The notes under the pieces were generated by a model, which had not been told where the DNA came from, searched no databases, and saw only the letters and a program-made list of their open reading frames with translations. From positions 98,501 to 162,500 of the forward strand of contig NZ_JAUSZN010000003.1 in assembly GCF_030817595.1 (NCBI RefSeq): a DNA stretch of 64,000 nucleotides. The letters run 5' to 3'. The translations under genes were made by a program, and so were the position numbers. Positions 8,332-17,047 of the stretch are shown in pieces. Each line of letters opens with the position of its first letter. Position 1 is the first letter of the stretch. This stretch comes from Neobacillus niacini (lineage in GTDB: Bacteria; Bacillota; Bacilli; Bacillales; Cytobacillaceae).

Positions 8332-9327
8332 ATGAGTACGATTTTAGATATTGCTAAGCTTGCGGGTGTGGCGAAAAGTACGGTTTCTCGGTATTTAAAT
8401 GGCGGCTCTGTTGGGGAAGCAACAAAGAAGAAAATTGAACAGGCCATCAAAGAAACTGGGTATTCTCCGAATCCATTTGCGCAGAGTTTAAAAGCGAAGA
8501 AAACGAATATTATTGGCACGATTGTCCCGCGGCTTGATTCCTATGCTTCTTCACAAACATTAATTGGCATCGATGAACAATTAAAGAAAATGAATTATCA
8601 GATGCTTATTTCCAATACTAGCCAAAGTCTAGAGCGAGAGATTGAAAGCATTTATAGCTTCGCCAATCAAAAGATGGCGGGGATCATTTTGCTTGCTACC
8701 GAAATCACAGATCAGCATATCCAGGCATTTGAAAGTGTAAAGGTTCCTGTACTCTTAATTGGACAAGAACATGAAGACTTTCATAGTCTGATTCATGATG
8801 ATTTTCATGCTGGTTATGCGATGGGGCGGTATGTACTAGAAAAAGGATATCGGAAAATTGCTTATCTAGGCGTAACGGAAAGGGATATTTCAGTAGGCGT
8901 GAAACGAAAGCAGGGTTTTAAAAAGGCAATCCAAGAAGTAGCCGATTGTGATGTTCGCTTCTATGAGACATTATTCAATATTCCAGCTGCACAAGCGAGT
9001 GCAAAGGAAATCATCGATAAATTTCAGCCTGCCATCTTTGTTTGTGCAACGGATAATATTGCTCTTGGTGTTTTGAAGGCGTCATACTCAGAAGGGATTA
9101 CAATACCGCAGGACGTAGCTGTTACAGGTTTTGGCGGCTATGATGTGACAGGAATCATTCATCCGGGAATAACGACAGCGAAGTTTTTTTACAAGGAAGC
9201 AGGGGAAAGTGCTGCCAGGCATATTGTAGAGCTCGTTAATGAACGCAATGTGGAAAAATTAACCGTCTCTAAATTTGAAATTATTGAGCGGGAAAGCGTT
9301 GACAATCTCTTTAAACGTCCCCTATAA
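8332..9327 (+). CDS. scrR: LacI-family sucrose operon repressor
   Basis: A 331-residue LacI/GalR regulator. Residues 3-26 form the helix-turn-helix (ILDIAKLAGVAKSTVSRYLN), followed by the hinge helix region NPFAQSLKAKKTN and a periplasmic-binding-like sugar domain. It is placed directly before scrA-scrB-scrK, and palindromic operators GGAACCGGTTCC follow its stop. It should repress the sucrose genes until fructose or a sucrose-derived sugar phosphate binds. I chose ATG 8332, which has TTGAGGAC before it, rather than the in-frame ATG at 8317. The first operator, only 11 bases after the scrR stop codon, could also serve autoregulation through read-through control. Confidence 0.85.
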   Translation: MSTILDIAKLAGVAKSTVSRYLNGGSVGEATKKKIEQAIKETGYSPNPFAQSLKAKKTNIIGTIVPRLDSYASSQTLIGIDEQLKKMNYQMLISNTSQSLEREIESIYSFANQKMAGIILLATEITDQHIQAFESVKVPVLLIGQEHEDFHSLIHDDFHAGYAMGRYVLEKGYRKIAYLGVTERDISVGVKRKQGFKKAIQEVADCDVRFYETLFNIPAAQASAKEIIDKFQPAIFVCATDNIALGVLKASYSEGITIPQDVAVTGFGGYDVTGIIHPGITTAKFFYKEAGESAARHIVELVNERNVEKLTVSKFEIIERESVDNLFKRPL

Positions 9328-9337
9328 TAAAGGTAAC

Positions 9338-9349
9338 GAAACCGGTTCC
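9338..9349. promoter_or_regulatory. ScrR operator 1
   Basis: GAAACCGGTTCC, one mismatch from the perfect palindrome GGAACCGGTTCC found twice downstream. The central CCGG with AAC/GTT flanks is typical of LacI-family sites. Confidence 0.75.
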
Positions 9350-9421
9350 AATTAAGAGAGCCTATTCATACTAACAGTTGGATACGGTTTCTCTTAACCA
9401 ATTATTTTTTTAGATAATTTT

Positions 9422-9480
9422 GGAACCGGTTCCTCCTATAAATGGTTTTTATTTTTTTATCCTTAAATGGAACCGGTTCC
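9422..9480. promoter_or_regulatory. ScrR operators 2 and 3
   Basis: Two perfect GGAACCGGTTCC palindromes at 9422-9433 and 9469-9480. Their centres are 47 bp apart, which would suit cooperative or looped repressor binding. They lie directly before the scrA ribosome site. Confidence 0.85.
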
Positions 9481-9509
9481 TAAATACGAATGAAAAGAGA
9501 GGGATTAAG

Positions 9510-10961
9510 ATGGATCATAAAAAAATTGCTCGGGAAGTTTTGGACGCCATTGGCGGTAAGGAAAACGTATCAGCTGCAGCGCATTGCGCCACACGTTTAC
9601 GTCTTGTTTTAAAAGATGAATCAGCCGTTAACCAATCAGCATTGGACAACATGGATGTCGTAAAAGGTACCTTTTCAACCGGAGGTCAGTTCCAAATAAT
9701 CTTAGGTTCTGGAACGGTGAACGAGGTCTATAAACACTTGGCGGAGATGTCTGGTCAAACGGAAATGTCAACGAGCGATGTAAAAGACGCAGCGACAAAG
9801 AAACTAAATCCGATTCAGCAGTTCGTCAAAATGCTGTCAGACATTTTCGTTCCGATTATTCCAGCCATCGTAGCAGGTGGTTTATTAATGGGGATAAACA
9901 ATGTCTTAACAGCTCCAGATTTATTTATTGAGGGAAAATCCTTAGTGGATGCCAACCCAGAAATGGCTGATTTGGCGGCACTTATTAATACTTTTGCAAA
10001 TGCAGCCTTTGTTTTTTTACCGATATTAATTGGTTTTTCCGCTACGAAGCGATTTGGAGGGAATCCATTCCTTGGGGCAACTCTTGGAATGCTTATGGTT
10101 CATCCAGACCTATTAAATGGATACGGTTACGGTGCAGCGGTACTGAATAATGAAGTCCCAGTTTGGAATCTATTTGGCCTAGAAATAGAAAAGGTAGGCT
10201 ATCAGGGAACCGTTTTACCTGTTCTTGCCGCGTCTTTTATTCTAGCAAAAATTGAAACATCCTTACGTAAGGTTATTCCATCTGCTTTAGACAACTTATT
10301 AACACCATTATTGTCTATTTTTGTTACTGGCCTTTTAACATTCACTTTGGTAGGACCGTTGACACGCTCAGCTGGTAATCTATTAACAGATGGAATCGTT
10401 TGGTTATATGACACAACAGGTGTGATTGGTGGTATTATTTTTGGATTACTGTATGCACCAATTGTTATTACAGGTATGCACCATAGCTTTATTGCCGTCG
10501 AAACACAATTGCTTGCCGATGTCGTGAAAACAGGTGGATCGTTTATCTTCGTCATTGCGGCGATGTCAAACATTGCACAAGGAGGAGCGACACTTGCGGT
10601 GCTAAAAACAACGAAAAATGCCAAGATCAAAGGAACTGCTTCAGCAGCTGGGATTTCTGCGCTACTTGGGATTACTGAACCAGCGATGTTTGGGGTTAAT
10701 TTGAAATTACGCTATCCATTTATTGGTGCGATTATTGGTTCTGCCGTTGGATCTGGCTTTGTTACGCTGTTCAAGGTTAAAGCGACTGCACTAGGGGCAG
10801 CAGGTATACCAGGAATCATCTCGATTCGCCCAGATACGATTATTTCATATATTATCGGAATGGCCATCGCATTTGTCGTAGCATTTATTGTCACGATTGT
10901 ATTAGCGAAAAGAGACGAAAAAAAAGCAGTTAAACAAACATCTGATAAAGCAGCAGCATAA
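9510..10961 (+). CDS. scrA: PTS sucrose-specific EIIBC component
   Basis: Membrane permease that takes up sucrose and delivers it as sucrose-6-phosphate. The 483-residue chain starts with an EIIB domain, phosphorylated cysteine Cys26 in AAHCATRLRL, followed by about ten membrane helices of the EIIC domain with the GITEPAMFGVNL motif. No EIIA domain is present, so phosphate probably comes from another EIIA such as the glucose PtsG. The start at ATG 9510 is supported by AGAGAGGGA just upstream; the frame is open further left without a ribosome site. Specificity for sucrose rests on the scrB/scrK/scrR context. First gene of a three-gene operon. Confidence 0.92.
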   Translation: MDHKKIAREVLDAIGGKENVSAAAHCATRLRLVLKDESAVNQSALDNMDVVKGTFSTGGQFQIILGSGTVNEVYKHLAEMSGQTEMSTSDVKDAATKKLNPIQQFVKMLSDIFVPIIPAIVAGGLLMGINNVLTAPDLFIEGKSLVDANPEMADLAALINTFANAAFVFLPILIGFSATKRFGGNPFLGATLGMLMVHPDLLNGYGYGAAVLNNEVPVWNLFGLEIEKVGYQGTVLPVLAASFILAKIETSLRKVIPSALDNLLTPLLSIFVTGLLTFTLVGPLTRSAGNLLTDGIVWLYDTTGVIGGIIFGLLYAPIVITGMHHSFIAVETQLLADVVKTGGSFIFVIAAMSNIAQGGATLAVLKTTKNAKIKGTASAAGISALLGITEPAMFGVNLKLRYPFIGAIIGSAVGSGFVTLFKVKATALGAAGIPGIISIRPDTIISYIIGMAIAFVVAFIVTIVLAKRDEKKAVKQTSDKAAA

Positions 10962-10970
10962 TAAAAATAA

Positions 10971-10996
10971 AAAGGAGAATCCCATGATTCTCCTTT
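10971..10996 (+). promoter_or_regulatory. Intercistronic hairpin between scrA and scrB
   Basis: AAAGGAGAATC (10971-10981) and GATTCTCCTTT (10986-10996) form a perfect 11-bp stem with a CCAT loop and no T-run. The left arm itself contains an AAGGAG sequence that is hidden in the stem. It could be a processing or stability element setting the scrA:scrB ratio. Confidence 0.55.
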
Positions 10997-11016
10997 CTGT
11001 ATTAGGAGTGAACAGC

Positions 11017-12495
11017 ATGGAATGGACAAAAGAGCAGCGATACAGAACCTTGAACGATGTATCCGAAGAGGAAATCCAAGGGTTAGCCAAGCTAGTGAAT
11101 CAATGCCCATGGCGCCAGTCTTTTCATATTCAGCCGGAGACAGGATTGTTAAACGACCCAAATGGGTTTAGTTACTTTAATGGGGAATATCATTTATTCT
11201 ATCAATGGTTCCCGCTCGGGCCGGTTCATGGGTTGAAGCATTGGTATCATACGAAGTCTAAAGACCTGGTTCATTGGGAAAATGTTGGAGTGGCCATTGA
11301 GCCATCGAATGAGTTTGATCGTCATGGTGCGTATTCCGGAAGTGGAATTGAGCATGATGGTAATTTATATTTAATGTATACGGGCAATACGCGCGATGAA
11401 TATTGGAATCGACACCCCTATCAATGTTTGGCTGTGATGAATCGTGATGGTAGTATTGTAAAAATGGATGCACCGGTCATTGCAGAAGTTCCGAGCGGTT
11501 TTACCGATCATTTTCGTGATCCAAAGGTTTGGAAACATGGGGACCTCTTCTATTCAGTCATTGGTGCCCAAAGGAAAAATGAGACTGGCAGTGTAGTTTT
11601 ATACTGCTCTAGGGATTTAATTGATTGGCAGTTTGCGGGTGAAGTGAAGACGGGGTTAGGTGAAGAGTTCGGTTATATGTGGGAATGTCCGGATTACTTT
11701 GAGCTGAATGGGCAAGGTGTATTCCTTTTCTCCCCACAAGGGTTAAAAGCAGAAGGCGACCACTATCAAAATATTTATCAATCAGGGTATGTAATAGGAA
11801 GTCCTATAGATTTAGAGAATAATGAACTGAAACATGGTGCTTTTCATGAGTTAGATCGCGGTTTTGATTTTTACGCACCGCAAACAACGGTGGATCACCA
11901 GGGAAGGCGTATTTTAGTCGGCTGGATGGGATTACCTGAGATTGACTATCCTACTGATAGAAATGGCTGGGCACATTGTTTAACACTTCCTCGTGAGTTA
12001 AAGATTAAAGACGGAAAACTGATTCAACAGCCAGTTCCGGAGTTGAACTTGCTTCGCGGGAAAATGGTAGAAACCAGCCGAAGTGTTGAGAATGAAAATG
12101 TACGTTTGGATAACTTTGAGGGAGACGTGTATGAGCTTCTTGCGGAGTTCTCTGATAGTAATGCTGAAGAATTTGGTGTTGAACTTCGGGTCGGAGAAAG
12201 TGAGAAAACTGTAATTAAATATGATGCCGTCGTAAAAAAGGTTGTATTTGATCGGACTAGTTCTGGTGAATCTTTTGCTGAAGAGTTTGGTACGATTCGG
12301 AAATGTACGATGGACGACGCTGAAAAGATTTCGTTCCGAATTTTTGTTGATGTTTCTTCTGTTGAAGTGTTTGTAAATGATGGAGTGGAAGTATTTACTG
12401 GAAGGATTTTTCCTGGTAAAAATAGTAATGGAATCTCTTTGTTTGCACGTGGCGGACATACGAATGTAAAGGCTGTTAAATGGGATATCAACTAA
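11017..12495 (+). CDS. scrB: Sucrose-6-phosphate hydrolase (GH32)
   Basis: Cleaves sucrose-6-phosphate from ScrA into glucose-6-phosphate and fructose in the cytoplasm. The 492-residue protein has the GH32 five-bladed propeller motifs: LLNDPNG with nucleophile Asp47, FRDP with the transition-state Asp168 and WECPD with acid/base Glu223. A C-terminal beta-sandwich ends in FARGGHTNVKAVKWDI. No signal peptide is present, which fits an intracellular phosphosugar enzyme rather than an exported levanase. ATG 11017 has TTAGGAGTG upstream. An earlier in-frame ATG at 10984 lies inside the hairpin and lacks a free ribosome site. Confidence 0.92.
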   Translation: MEWTKEQRYRTLNDVSEEEIQGLAKLVNQCPWRQSFHIQPETGLLNDPNGFSYFNGEYHLFYQWFPLGPVHGLKHWYHTKSKDLVHWENVGVAIEPSNEFDRHGAYSGSGIEHDGNLYLMYTGNTRDEYWNRHPYQCLAVMNRDGSIVKMDAPVIAEVPSGFTDHFRDPKVWKHGDLFYSVIGAQRKNETGSVVLYCSRDLIDWQFAGEVKTGLGEEFGYMWECPDYFELNGQGVFLFSPQGLKAEGDHYQNIYQSGYVIGSPIDLENNELKHGAFHELDRGFDFYAPQTTVDHQGRRILVGWMGLPEIDYPTDRNGWAHCLTLPRELKIKDGKLIQQPVPELNLLRGKMVETSRSVENENVRLDNFEGDVYELLAEFSDSNAEEFGVELRVGESEKTVIKYDAVVKKVVFDRTSSGESFAEEFGTIRKCTMDDAEKISFRIFVDVSSVEVFVNDGVEVFTGRIFPGKNSNGISLFARGGHTNVKAVKWDIN

Positions 12496-12522
12496 TCTTT
12501 TAGACGTACTAGAGGTGAAAAA

Positions 12523-13491
12523 ATGGGAAAGTTATTTTCAATTGGTGAAGTGTTAATTGATTTTATTCCTCTTCAAAAAGGGGTTGCCTTAAAAGATGTT
12601 CTCGCATTTGAGAGAGCTCCTGGGGGAGCACCGGCAAATGTGGCTGCGGCTGTTGCTAAGTATGGACAGGAAGCAGCGATGATTTCAAAATTAGGGAACG
12701 ATGCATTTGGCGACTTTTTAGTAGAAAAGCTTGACGTGGCCGGCGTTGAGACAGAGAAAATATACCGGACTGATGATGCGAATACTGCCTTAGCTTTTGT
12801 TTCGTTAAAAGAAAATGGGGAACGTGATTTTTCATTTTACCGTAATCCTTCTGCTGATTTACTGTTAAGTGAGGAGGAAATCGAGCCATCATGGTTCCAA
12901 GCCGGGGATATACTCCACTTTTGCTCAGTTGATCTGGTGGAAAGCCCGATGAAACAGGCTCATAAAAAAGCGATTGCCGCTGTTTCAGCTGCGGGTGGCT
13001 TGGTGAGCTTTGACCCAAATGTGCGGCTTCCACTTTGGGGAAATCCTGAGGACTGTCGTAAGGCAATTCTGGAATTTTTACCGGCTGCAGATATCGTAAA
13101 GGTTTCCGATGAGGAGCTTAATTTTATTACAGGATTACAAGATGAGTCAGACGCGATAAAATCGTTGTTTGTTGGAAACGTGAAGGCGGTTGTCTACACA
13201 AAAGGACCTGCGGGAGCGGACTTGATTTTAAGAAATCAAACGTTTGAATCGAGCGGATACGCTGTTGAAGCGGTGGACACAACTGGAGCAGGTGATGCGT
13301 TCATTGGCGGATTCTTATATCAATTACTAGAATTGCTTGCAAATCCGGAAAACATTGAGGAAGTGCTGCGAAACCACCAGGCCTCTATCCTTCAATTTGC
13401 CAATGCTAGCGGTGCTCTTACTACAACTGGAAAAGGAGCTATCTCTGCACTGCCGAATAAGAGCGCAGTTGAAGAGCTCATAGGGTCATAA
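12523..13491 (+). CDS. scrK: Fructokinase (PfkB/ribokinase family)
   Basis: Phosphorylates the fructose released by ScrB to fructose-6-phosphate. The 322-residue protein has both PfkB signatures: the N-terminal GGAPANVAAAVAKYG with the sugar-binding glycines, and DTTGAGDAFIGGF (catalytic Asp258) near the end. SFDPNVR in the middle is the usual strand before the lid. It follows scrB by 27 bases with AGAGGTG as ribosome site, and ends the operon at a strong terminator. Family members also include ribokinases and KDG kinases, but the operon leaves little doubt about fructose. Confidence 0.9.
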   Translation: MGKLFSIGEVLIDFIPLQKGVALKDVLAFERAPGGAPANVAAAVAKYGQEAAMISKLGNDAFGDFLVEKLDVAGVETEKIYRTDDANTALAFVSLKENGERDFSFYRNPSADLLLSEEEIEPSWFQAGDILHFCSVDLVESPMKQAHKKAIAAVSAAGGLVSFDPNVRLPLWGNPEDCRKAILEFLPAADIVKVSDEELNFITGLQDESDAIKSLFVGNVKAVVYTKGPAGADLILRNQTFESSGYAVEAVDTTGAGDAFIGGFLYQLLELLANPENIEEVLRNHQASILQFANASGALTTTGKGAISALPNKSAVEELIGS

Positions 13492-13560
13492 TACTTTTAC
13501 TTGGATTAAACGCAGCCAAGGTTGAAAACACATACTGTGCTGTCGCAAATGAATATGAAA

Positions 13561-13612
13561 AGAGAAGGTCTTTCATTAGTTCACTGAACGGATGAAAGAC
13601 CTTCTCTTTATT
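13561..13612 (+). terminator. scr operon terminator; dispersed repeat copy 2 of 3
   Basis: AGAGAAGGTCTTTCAT (13561-13576) pairs perfectly with ATGAAAGACCTTCTCT (13592-13607), then TTATTTT. The core 13567-13601 resembles the elements at 1023 and 50704. Confidence 0.85.
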
Positions 13613-13733
13613 TTCATACCTATAAGGATTATGAGGTTTTTGTTATTTTATCACGAAAAATGTCATTGATATTGTCTGAATATAATGTATAATGAAATAA
13701 TCAAAAAATTCTATAAAAAGGTGTGGACTTCAA

Positions 13734-14699
13734 ATGAAAATGCTAGCAAGAATTAGCACAGTAGCAGGTAACACTTTTATCTACTGGGTTTTACTTTTCA
13801 CGGCATTAGCCATGATGTTTCCAGGCGGTTTTACCTGGATTGCTCCATATATCTCAATTCTGCTTGGAATTATCATGTTTGGGATGGGATTAACGTTATC
13901 TGTAGAAGATTTCAAGGCCGTATTCAAACAGCCTTTAGCAGTTTTTGTAGGGGTTGCGGCTCAATACATAATCATGCCGGGTGTAGCTTATCTTCTGGCA
14001 GTAGGATTGAATCTCCCTCCTGAAGTGGCAGTTGGTGTTATTTTGGTTGGTTGCTGCCCTGGGGGAACAGCATCGAATGTAATGGCGTACCTAGCAAGAG
14101 CAAATGTCGCTCTATCCGTTGCTGTTTCATCGATGGCTACTTTGGTATCACCAATTCTAACCCCTGCGCTTATTTATTTATTAGCTAGCCAGTGGCTTCC
14201 TGTATCAGGAAAAGCTATGCTTATGTCAACGATTCAAATCGTTCTTCTACCTATTATTCTGGGTATTGTCTTTAAATGGATTTTGAAGGACAAAGCAGAA
14301 GAAGGGGCGAAAATTCTGCCGCTTGTCTCTGTAATTGGAATTGTCGGTGTTATCTCTGCGGTAGTAGCAGGTAATAAAGACAATATCCTAGAATCCGGTT
14401 TAGCGATTCTCGGTATAGTTATTCTTCATAATTTTGTTGGTTTGGTTTTAGGTTTCTTTATATCAAAATGGTTCAAATTCCCGTATGCTGATCAAAAAGC
14501 AATCTCAATCGAGGTCGGAATGCAGAACTCAGGACTTGCCGCAGCACTAGCGTCTGCCCATTTCTCTCCACTTACGGCAGTTCCGAGTGCGATTTTCTCA
14601 GTGTGGCATAATATTTCTGGACCATTGGTTGCCACCTACTGGGCAAAAAAGGCGGCAAAGAAAGAACAGGAAAACGAACAGGCTAAAAAAGTATCCTAA
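13734..14699 (+). CDS. Bile acid:sodium symporter (BASS) family transporter
   Basis: A membrane transporter of 321 residues with about nine to ten helices. The BASS signature is clear: GCCPGGTASNVMAYLA after the third or fourth helix, and EVGMQNSGLAAALASAHF in the second half. The first forms the crossing region, and both carry Na+/substrate-binding residues. Bacterial members move bile acids, pantoate, 2-keto acids or sulfonates, so the substrate here is unknown. It is nearest to the YocS/PanS type by length. Its ribosome site AAAAAGGTG lies a little far (about 9 bases) from ATG. It is monocistronic between two terminators. Confidence 0.85.
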   Translation: MKMLARISTVAGNTFIYWVLLFTALAMMFPGGFTWIAPYISILLGIIMFGMGLTLSVEDFKAVFKQPLAVFVGVAAQYIIMPGVAYLLAVGLNLPPEVAVGVILVGCCPGGTASNVMAYLARANVALSVAVSSMATLVSPILTPALIYLLASQWLPVSGKAMLMSTIQIVLLPIILGIVFKWILKDKAEEGAKILPLVSVIGIVGVISAVVAGNKDNILESGLAILGIVILHNFVGLVLGFFISKWFKFPYADQKAISIEVGMQNSGLAAALASAHFSPLTAVPSAIFSVWHNISGPLVATYWAKKAAKKEQENEQAKKVS

Positions 14700-14753
14700 A
14701 ATGTTAGGTGGACTCAAGACCAAGATGTAAAATTGAATCCTAATAATGTTAAA

Positions 14754-14803
14754 AAAGAGGTTTTCCAATTGTTCTTTGAACTCTAGGAGAGCCTCTTTTT
14801 TTA
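14754..14803 (+). terminator. Terminator after the BASS gene
   Basis: AGAGGTTTTCC pairs with GGAGAGCCTCT across a 19-base loop, with a T-run. The rest of 14804-15027 holds no gene that I can see. Confidence 0.75.
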
Positions 14804-15027
14804 TCTGTTTCCTCGTATTCAAAGAGTGTTGAACAGGGGTAAAGGAAAAGCCTAGGCCTTCAGGCGTTATTTTTTATATATTTTGGAGGACCACTGGTAC
14901 AAAATAACCAATTTCTTCTTTTTTATAGAATAATAAAAAAATAGCTTTTATAATAAATAGGAAAATAGAGGGAATAAACCGGGTGAACCGTCCCCATTGT
15001 AATTGAAACCCAAGAGCAGGTGATGAT

Positions 15028-15357
15028 GTGAGTATTAATGTTAATGTAGCCGCGTCGCAGGCAAATAGAATCAACGATTATTCCTCTAAACTAATTGAGG
15101 TTAAAAACAACTTAAATAGGGTGAAAGGGGATCTCAACAACGGTTGGACCGCAAAGGAAATGATCTATATCAACCAAAGTATTGATAGTATTAATCAGGA
15201 AATCGCAGCACTTTCTTCTAAATTAAGTTCAATTGGTACAGATGTTCTCTCGGCTGCACATCAAATTCAGCGCCAAGAGGAAGCTGAGGCAAAAGCAAAA
15301 GCAGAAGCGAAGGCAAAAGCGGAAGCGGAAAAAAAGGCAAATGCCGCTGGGAACTAA
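15028..15357 (+). CDS. Small helical T7SS-associated protein (YwqI/TIGR04197-like)
   Basis: A 109-residue protein that starts at GTG 15028 (upstream GCAGGTGATGAT). It is predicted to form a helical hairpin like WXG100-related proteins, with a Gly-Trp turn (NNGWTAKE) near residue 41. The second helix runs into a long Ala/Glu/Lys tail (EAEAKAKAEAKAKAEAEKKA). Proteins of this size and position, directly before a polymorphic toxin gene, act as T7SS targeting partners (Lap-type) in LXG systems. I infer that it pairs with the N-terminal helices of the next protein. There is no signal peptide, as expected for a T7 substrate. Naming the exact Pfam family would need a profile search. Confidence 0.65.
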   Translation: MSINVNVAASQANRINDYSSKLIEVKNNLNRVKGDLNNGWTAKEMIYINQSIDSINQEIAALSSKLSSIGTDVLSAAHQIQRQEEAEAKAKAEAKAKAEAEKKANAAGN

Positions 15358-15386
15358 TTTACTAGAGTACATGGAGGTGCAAAAAA

Positions 15387-16553
15387 TTGCCGCCTATAAA
15401 AATTCATACAGATTATGTTAAACAGACTGGTGCCAGTATTGGTCTCATGTCTCAAAAAGTATCAGAGGTTAGCGATGGTTTAAGCGTTCTTAGGTATTCA
15501 ATAGATCATGAGATTATGAATCGGGGGAATTTACGTTCAAGGTTCAATGCTGCTATCACGTCAGCTAATCAATTAGAGACGCGGATAAGAAACTTGGACC
15601 GGTTTATTGCTCAATCCATGGATCAGTATTGCCGGACAGAAACGGAGCTAACCAAAAAATCTGAATCTGCCTTAACCCCAGAATCTAAGAAATCAACGAT
15701 TGCTAGTATCTTAAATGTCTTTAACTACATCAATGGAAAACTTAGTATCGGAGATGCCGCATTAGTTGGCACACAACTTTTCACAATTGCTCTTAGTGCT
15801 GGGATTTCACGGAAGCTTAAAATTAATTACATAGGCGGAAAGCCAAAGTTTTGGAAGAAAATTAAGGGTGATTATAAATTTACAGTAGGAGCTCATCCAT
15901 CCTGGAAGAGTAGAGGGAGAGGAAGATATGACTCGAAGCTGGCTCGTGCCATTTACAATTTTTCAAAATCGAGCCCTACCAACCATATTGTAAAACAACT
16001 TCATAAGTTGGCAGCTTCTTATAACAACCCTTCAGCTTTATTAAAGCATGCTGCTGGTTTTCCAAAGAATTGGAATCTGTTAAAAGCGGATACTTTATCT
16101 GGTACATTTCAAAAACGAATAACAACCGGTACAAAGGAAATTGCTGAGCACCTAATCGATGCCAAGGGTTGGACCAAAGCGGCAAAGAAAGTCCCATTGG
16201 TTGGCTGGGGAATTTCAATCGCTGCAAACACTGCAGAGTTTGTTGATCCTGATAATGCAGGTAAGACCGGTGGAGAAAAGACCGGACGCGCAGTTGCTGG
16301 ACTTGCCGCTGATTTTGTCGCAATCAGCGGAGGCGCTAAAGTCGGTGCGATGATTGGGAGCGTGGGTGGCCCTGTCGGAATCGTAGTTGGCGGTGCCGTT
16401 GGTGCCTTAGTCGGCGGAGTCGGAAGTATTGTCTTTGAGGACCAGATTAAAGGTGTTGGCGAAAAGCTTGGAGGAGCAGTTGAAGAAGGAATTAAAGATA
16501 TAGGTGCGGGGATTAGTAACACTTTTAAATCCGTAGGAAGCTGGTTCAACTAA
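15387..16553 (+). CDS. Predicted T7SS-exported toxin with C-terminal glycine zipper
   Basis: A 388-residue protein starting at TTG 15387 behind a strong GGAGGTG. Residues 1-95 are helical (QKVSEVSDGLSVL, RSRFNAAITSANQLETRIR), like the targeting domain of LXG/YwqJ-type effectors. The middle is basic and polar. Residues 315-349 are a glycine zipper (GGAKVGAMIGSVGGP, then GGAVGALVGGVG) and the tail is amphipathic. This resembles the membrane-damaging T7SS toxins TelE and TspA, which depolarise target cells. No nuclease, ADP-ribosyltransferase or lipase motif is visible. The two membrane proteins encoded next would be its immunity factors. Toxin activity is inference from architecture and neighbours. 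Confidence 0.6.
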   Translation: MPPIKIHTDYVKQTGASIGLMSQKVSEVSDGLSVLRYSIDHEIMNRGNLRSRFNAAITSANQLETRIRNLDRFIAQSMDQYCRTETELTKKSESALTPESKKSTIASILNVFNYINGKLSIGDAALVGTQLFTIALSAGISRKLKINYIGGKPKFWKKIKGDYKFTVGAHPSWKSRGRGRYDSKLARAIYNFSKSSPTNHIVKQLHKLAASYNNPSALLKHAAGFPKNWNLLKADTLSGTFQKRITTGTKEIAEHLIDAKGWTKAAKKVPLVGWGISIAANTAEFVDPDNAGKTGGEKTGRAVAGLAADFVAISGGAKVGAMIGSVGGPVGIVVGGAVGALVGGVGSIVFEDQIKGVGEKLGGAVEEGIKDIGAGISNTFKSVGSWFN

Positions 16554-16616
16554 AAACGTTTTTTTATGAAAGCGAGAAATCTTCAGCAAATCTTTTAATA
16601 AAGGATCGGATGAAAC

Positions 16617-16952
16617 ATGACTTTAGAAACGATGAAACTGGTTCAAGGCTTATTATCCTATTATCTGAGTATTCAAATAATGTTCAGTATCTTGGTATTT
16701 TTACTCGGAAGGATCGTGCTTGATGTTTATGAAACAGGTGTTTATGAAAATCCTAAAACGGTTTTCCAACGGACGCTTACGTTTGTGACCAATGCTTTTC
16801 TTGGTATAGGACCGTATCTGAACAAGAAATTTTTTAAGTACTCTTTCTTAAAAAGAAAGTTCTTTATGTTGCTTTCTATTGTTGTCCAAATTGTTGCCTC
16901 TATTATTGTTTATTATGTAATTAAAAATCTCCTCCGGGCGATTTTTCTATAA
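16617..16952 (+). CDS. Small membrane protein, candidate immunity protein 1
   Basis: 111 residues with two strong membrane helices (about 14-35 and 84-106) joined by a basic loop. The loop contains GVYENPKTVFQRT and GIGPYLNKKF. No family recognised. It lies 63 bases after the glycine-zipper gene, with AAGGATCGGA as ribosome site. A membrane-embedded protein encoded right after a predicted pore-forming effector is the usual arrangement for immunity (compare TipE and the TsaI arrays). The next gene is a tandem copy. By analogy it would protect the producer and its kin by blocking the toxin in the cytoplasmic membrane. That role is inferred, not shown. Confidence 0.6.
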   Translation: MTLETMKLVQGLLSYYLSIQIMFSILVFLLGRIVLDVYETGVYENPKTVFQRTLTFVTNAFLGIGPYLNKKFFKYSFLKRKFFMLLSIVVQIVASIIVYYVIKNLLRAIFL

Positions 16953-17047
16953 ACTGCCTATATATGTAACTAGAAAAAAACACAACTAAAAACGTTTTGT
17001 CCCTGTGGTTTTCAGAAAATCCCATATTAAAGGTTAAGGAATGAAAC

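Noticed and set aside
8082..8519. Minus-strand open frame of 145 codons
   Set aside because: It overlaps the dehydrogenase remnant and the scrR helix-turn-helix coding sequence in antisense. Composition is that of a shadow frame.
9350..9509. RAT antitermination site for the sucrose operon
   Set aside because: No RAT-like sequence or terminator found in the leader. Three palindromic LacI-type operators explain the regulation.
10202..10630. Long minus-strand frame inside scrA
   Set aside because: Shadow of a strong membrane-protein gene; no start signal and no independent evidence.
15387..16553. Nuclease or deaminase toxin
   Set aside because: No HNH, GIY-YIG, EndoU, SCP1201 or ADP-ribosyltransferase residues visible. 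The glycine zipper points to membrane action instead.
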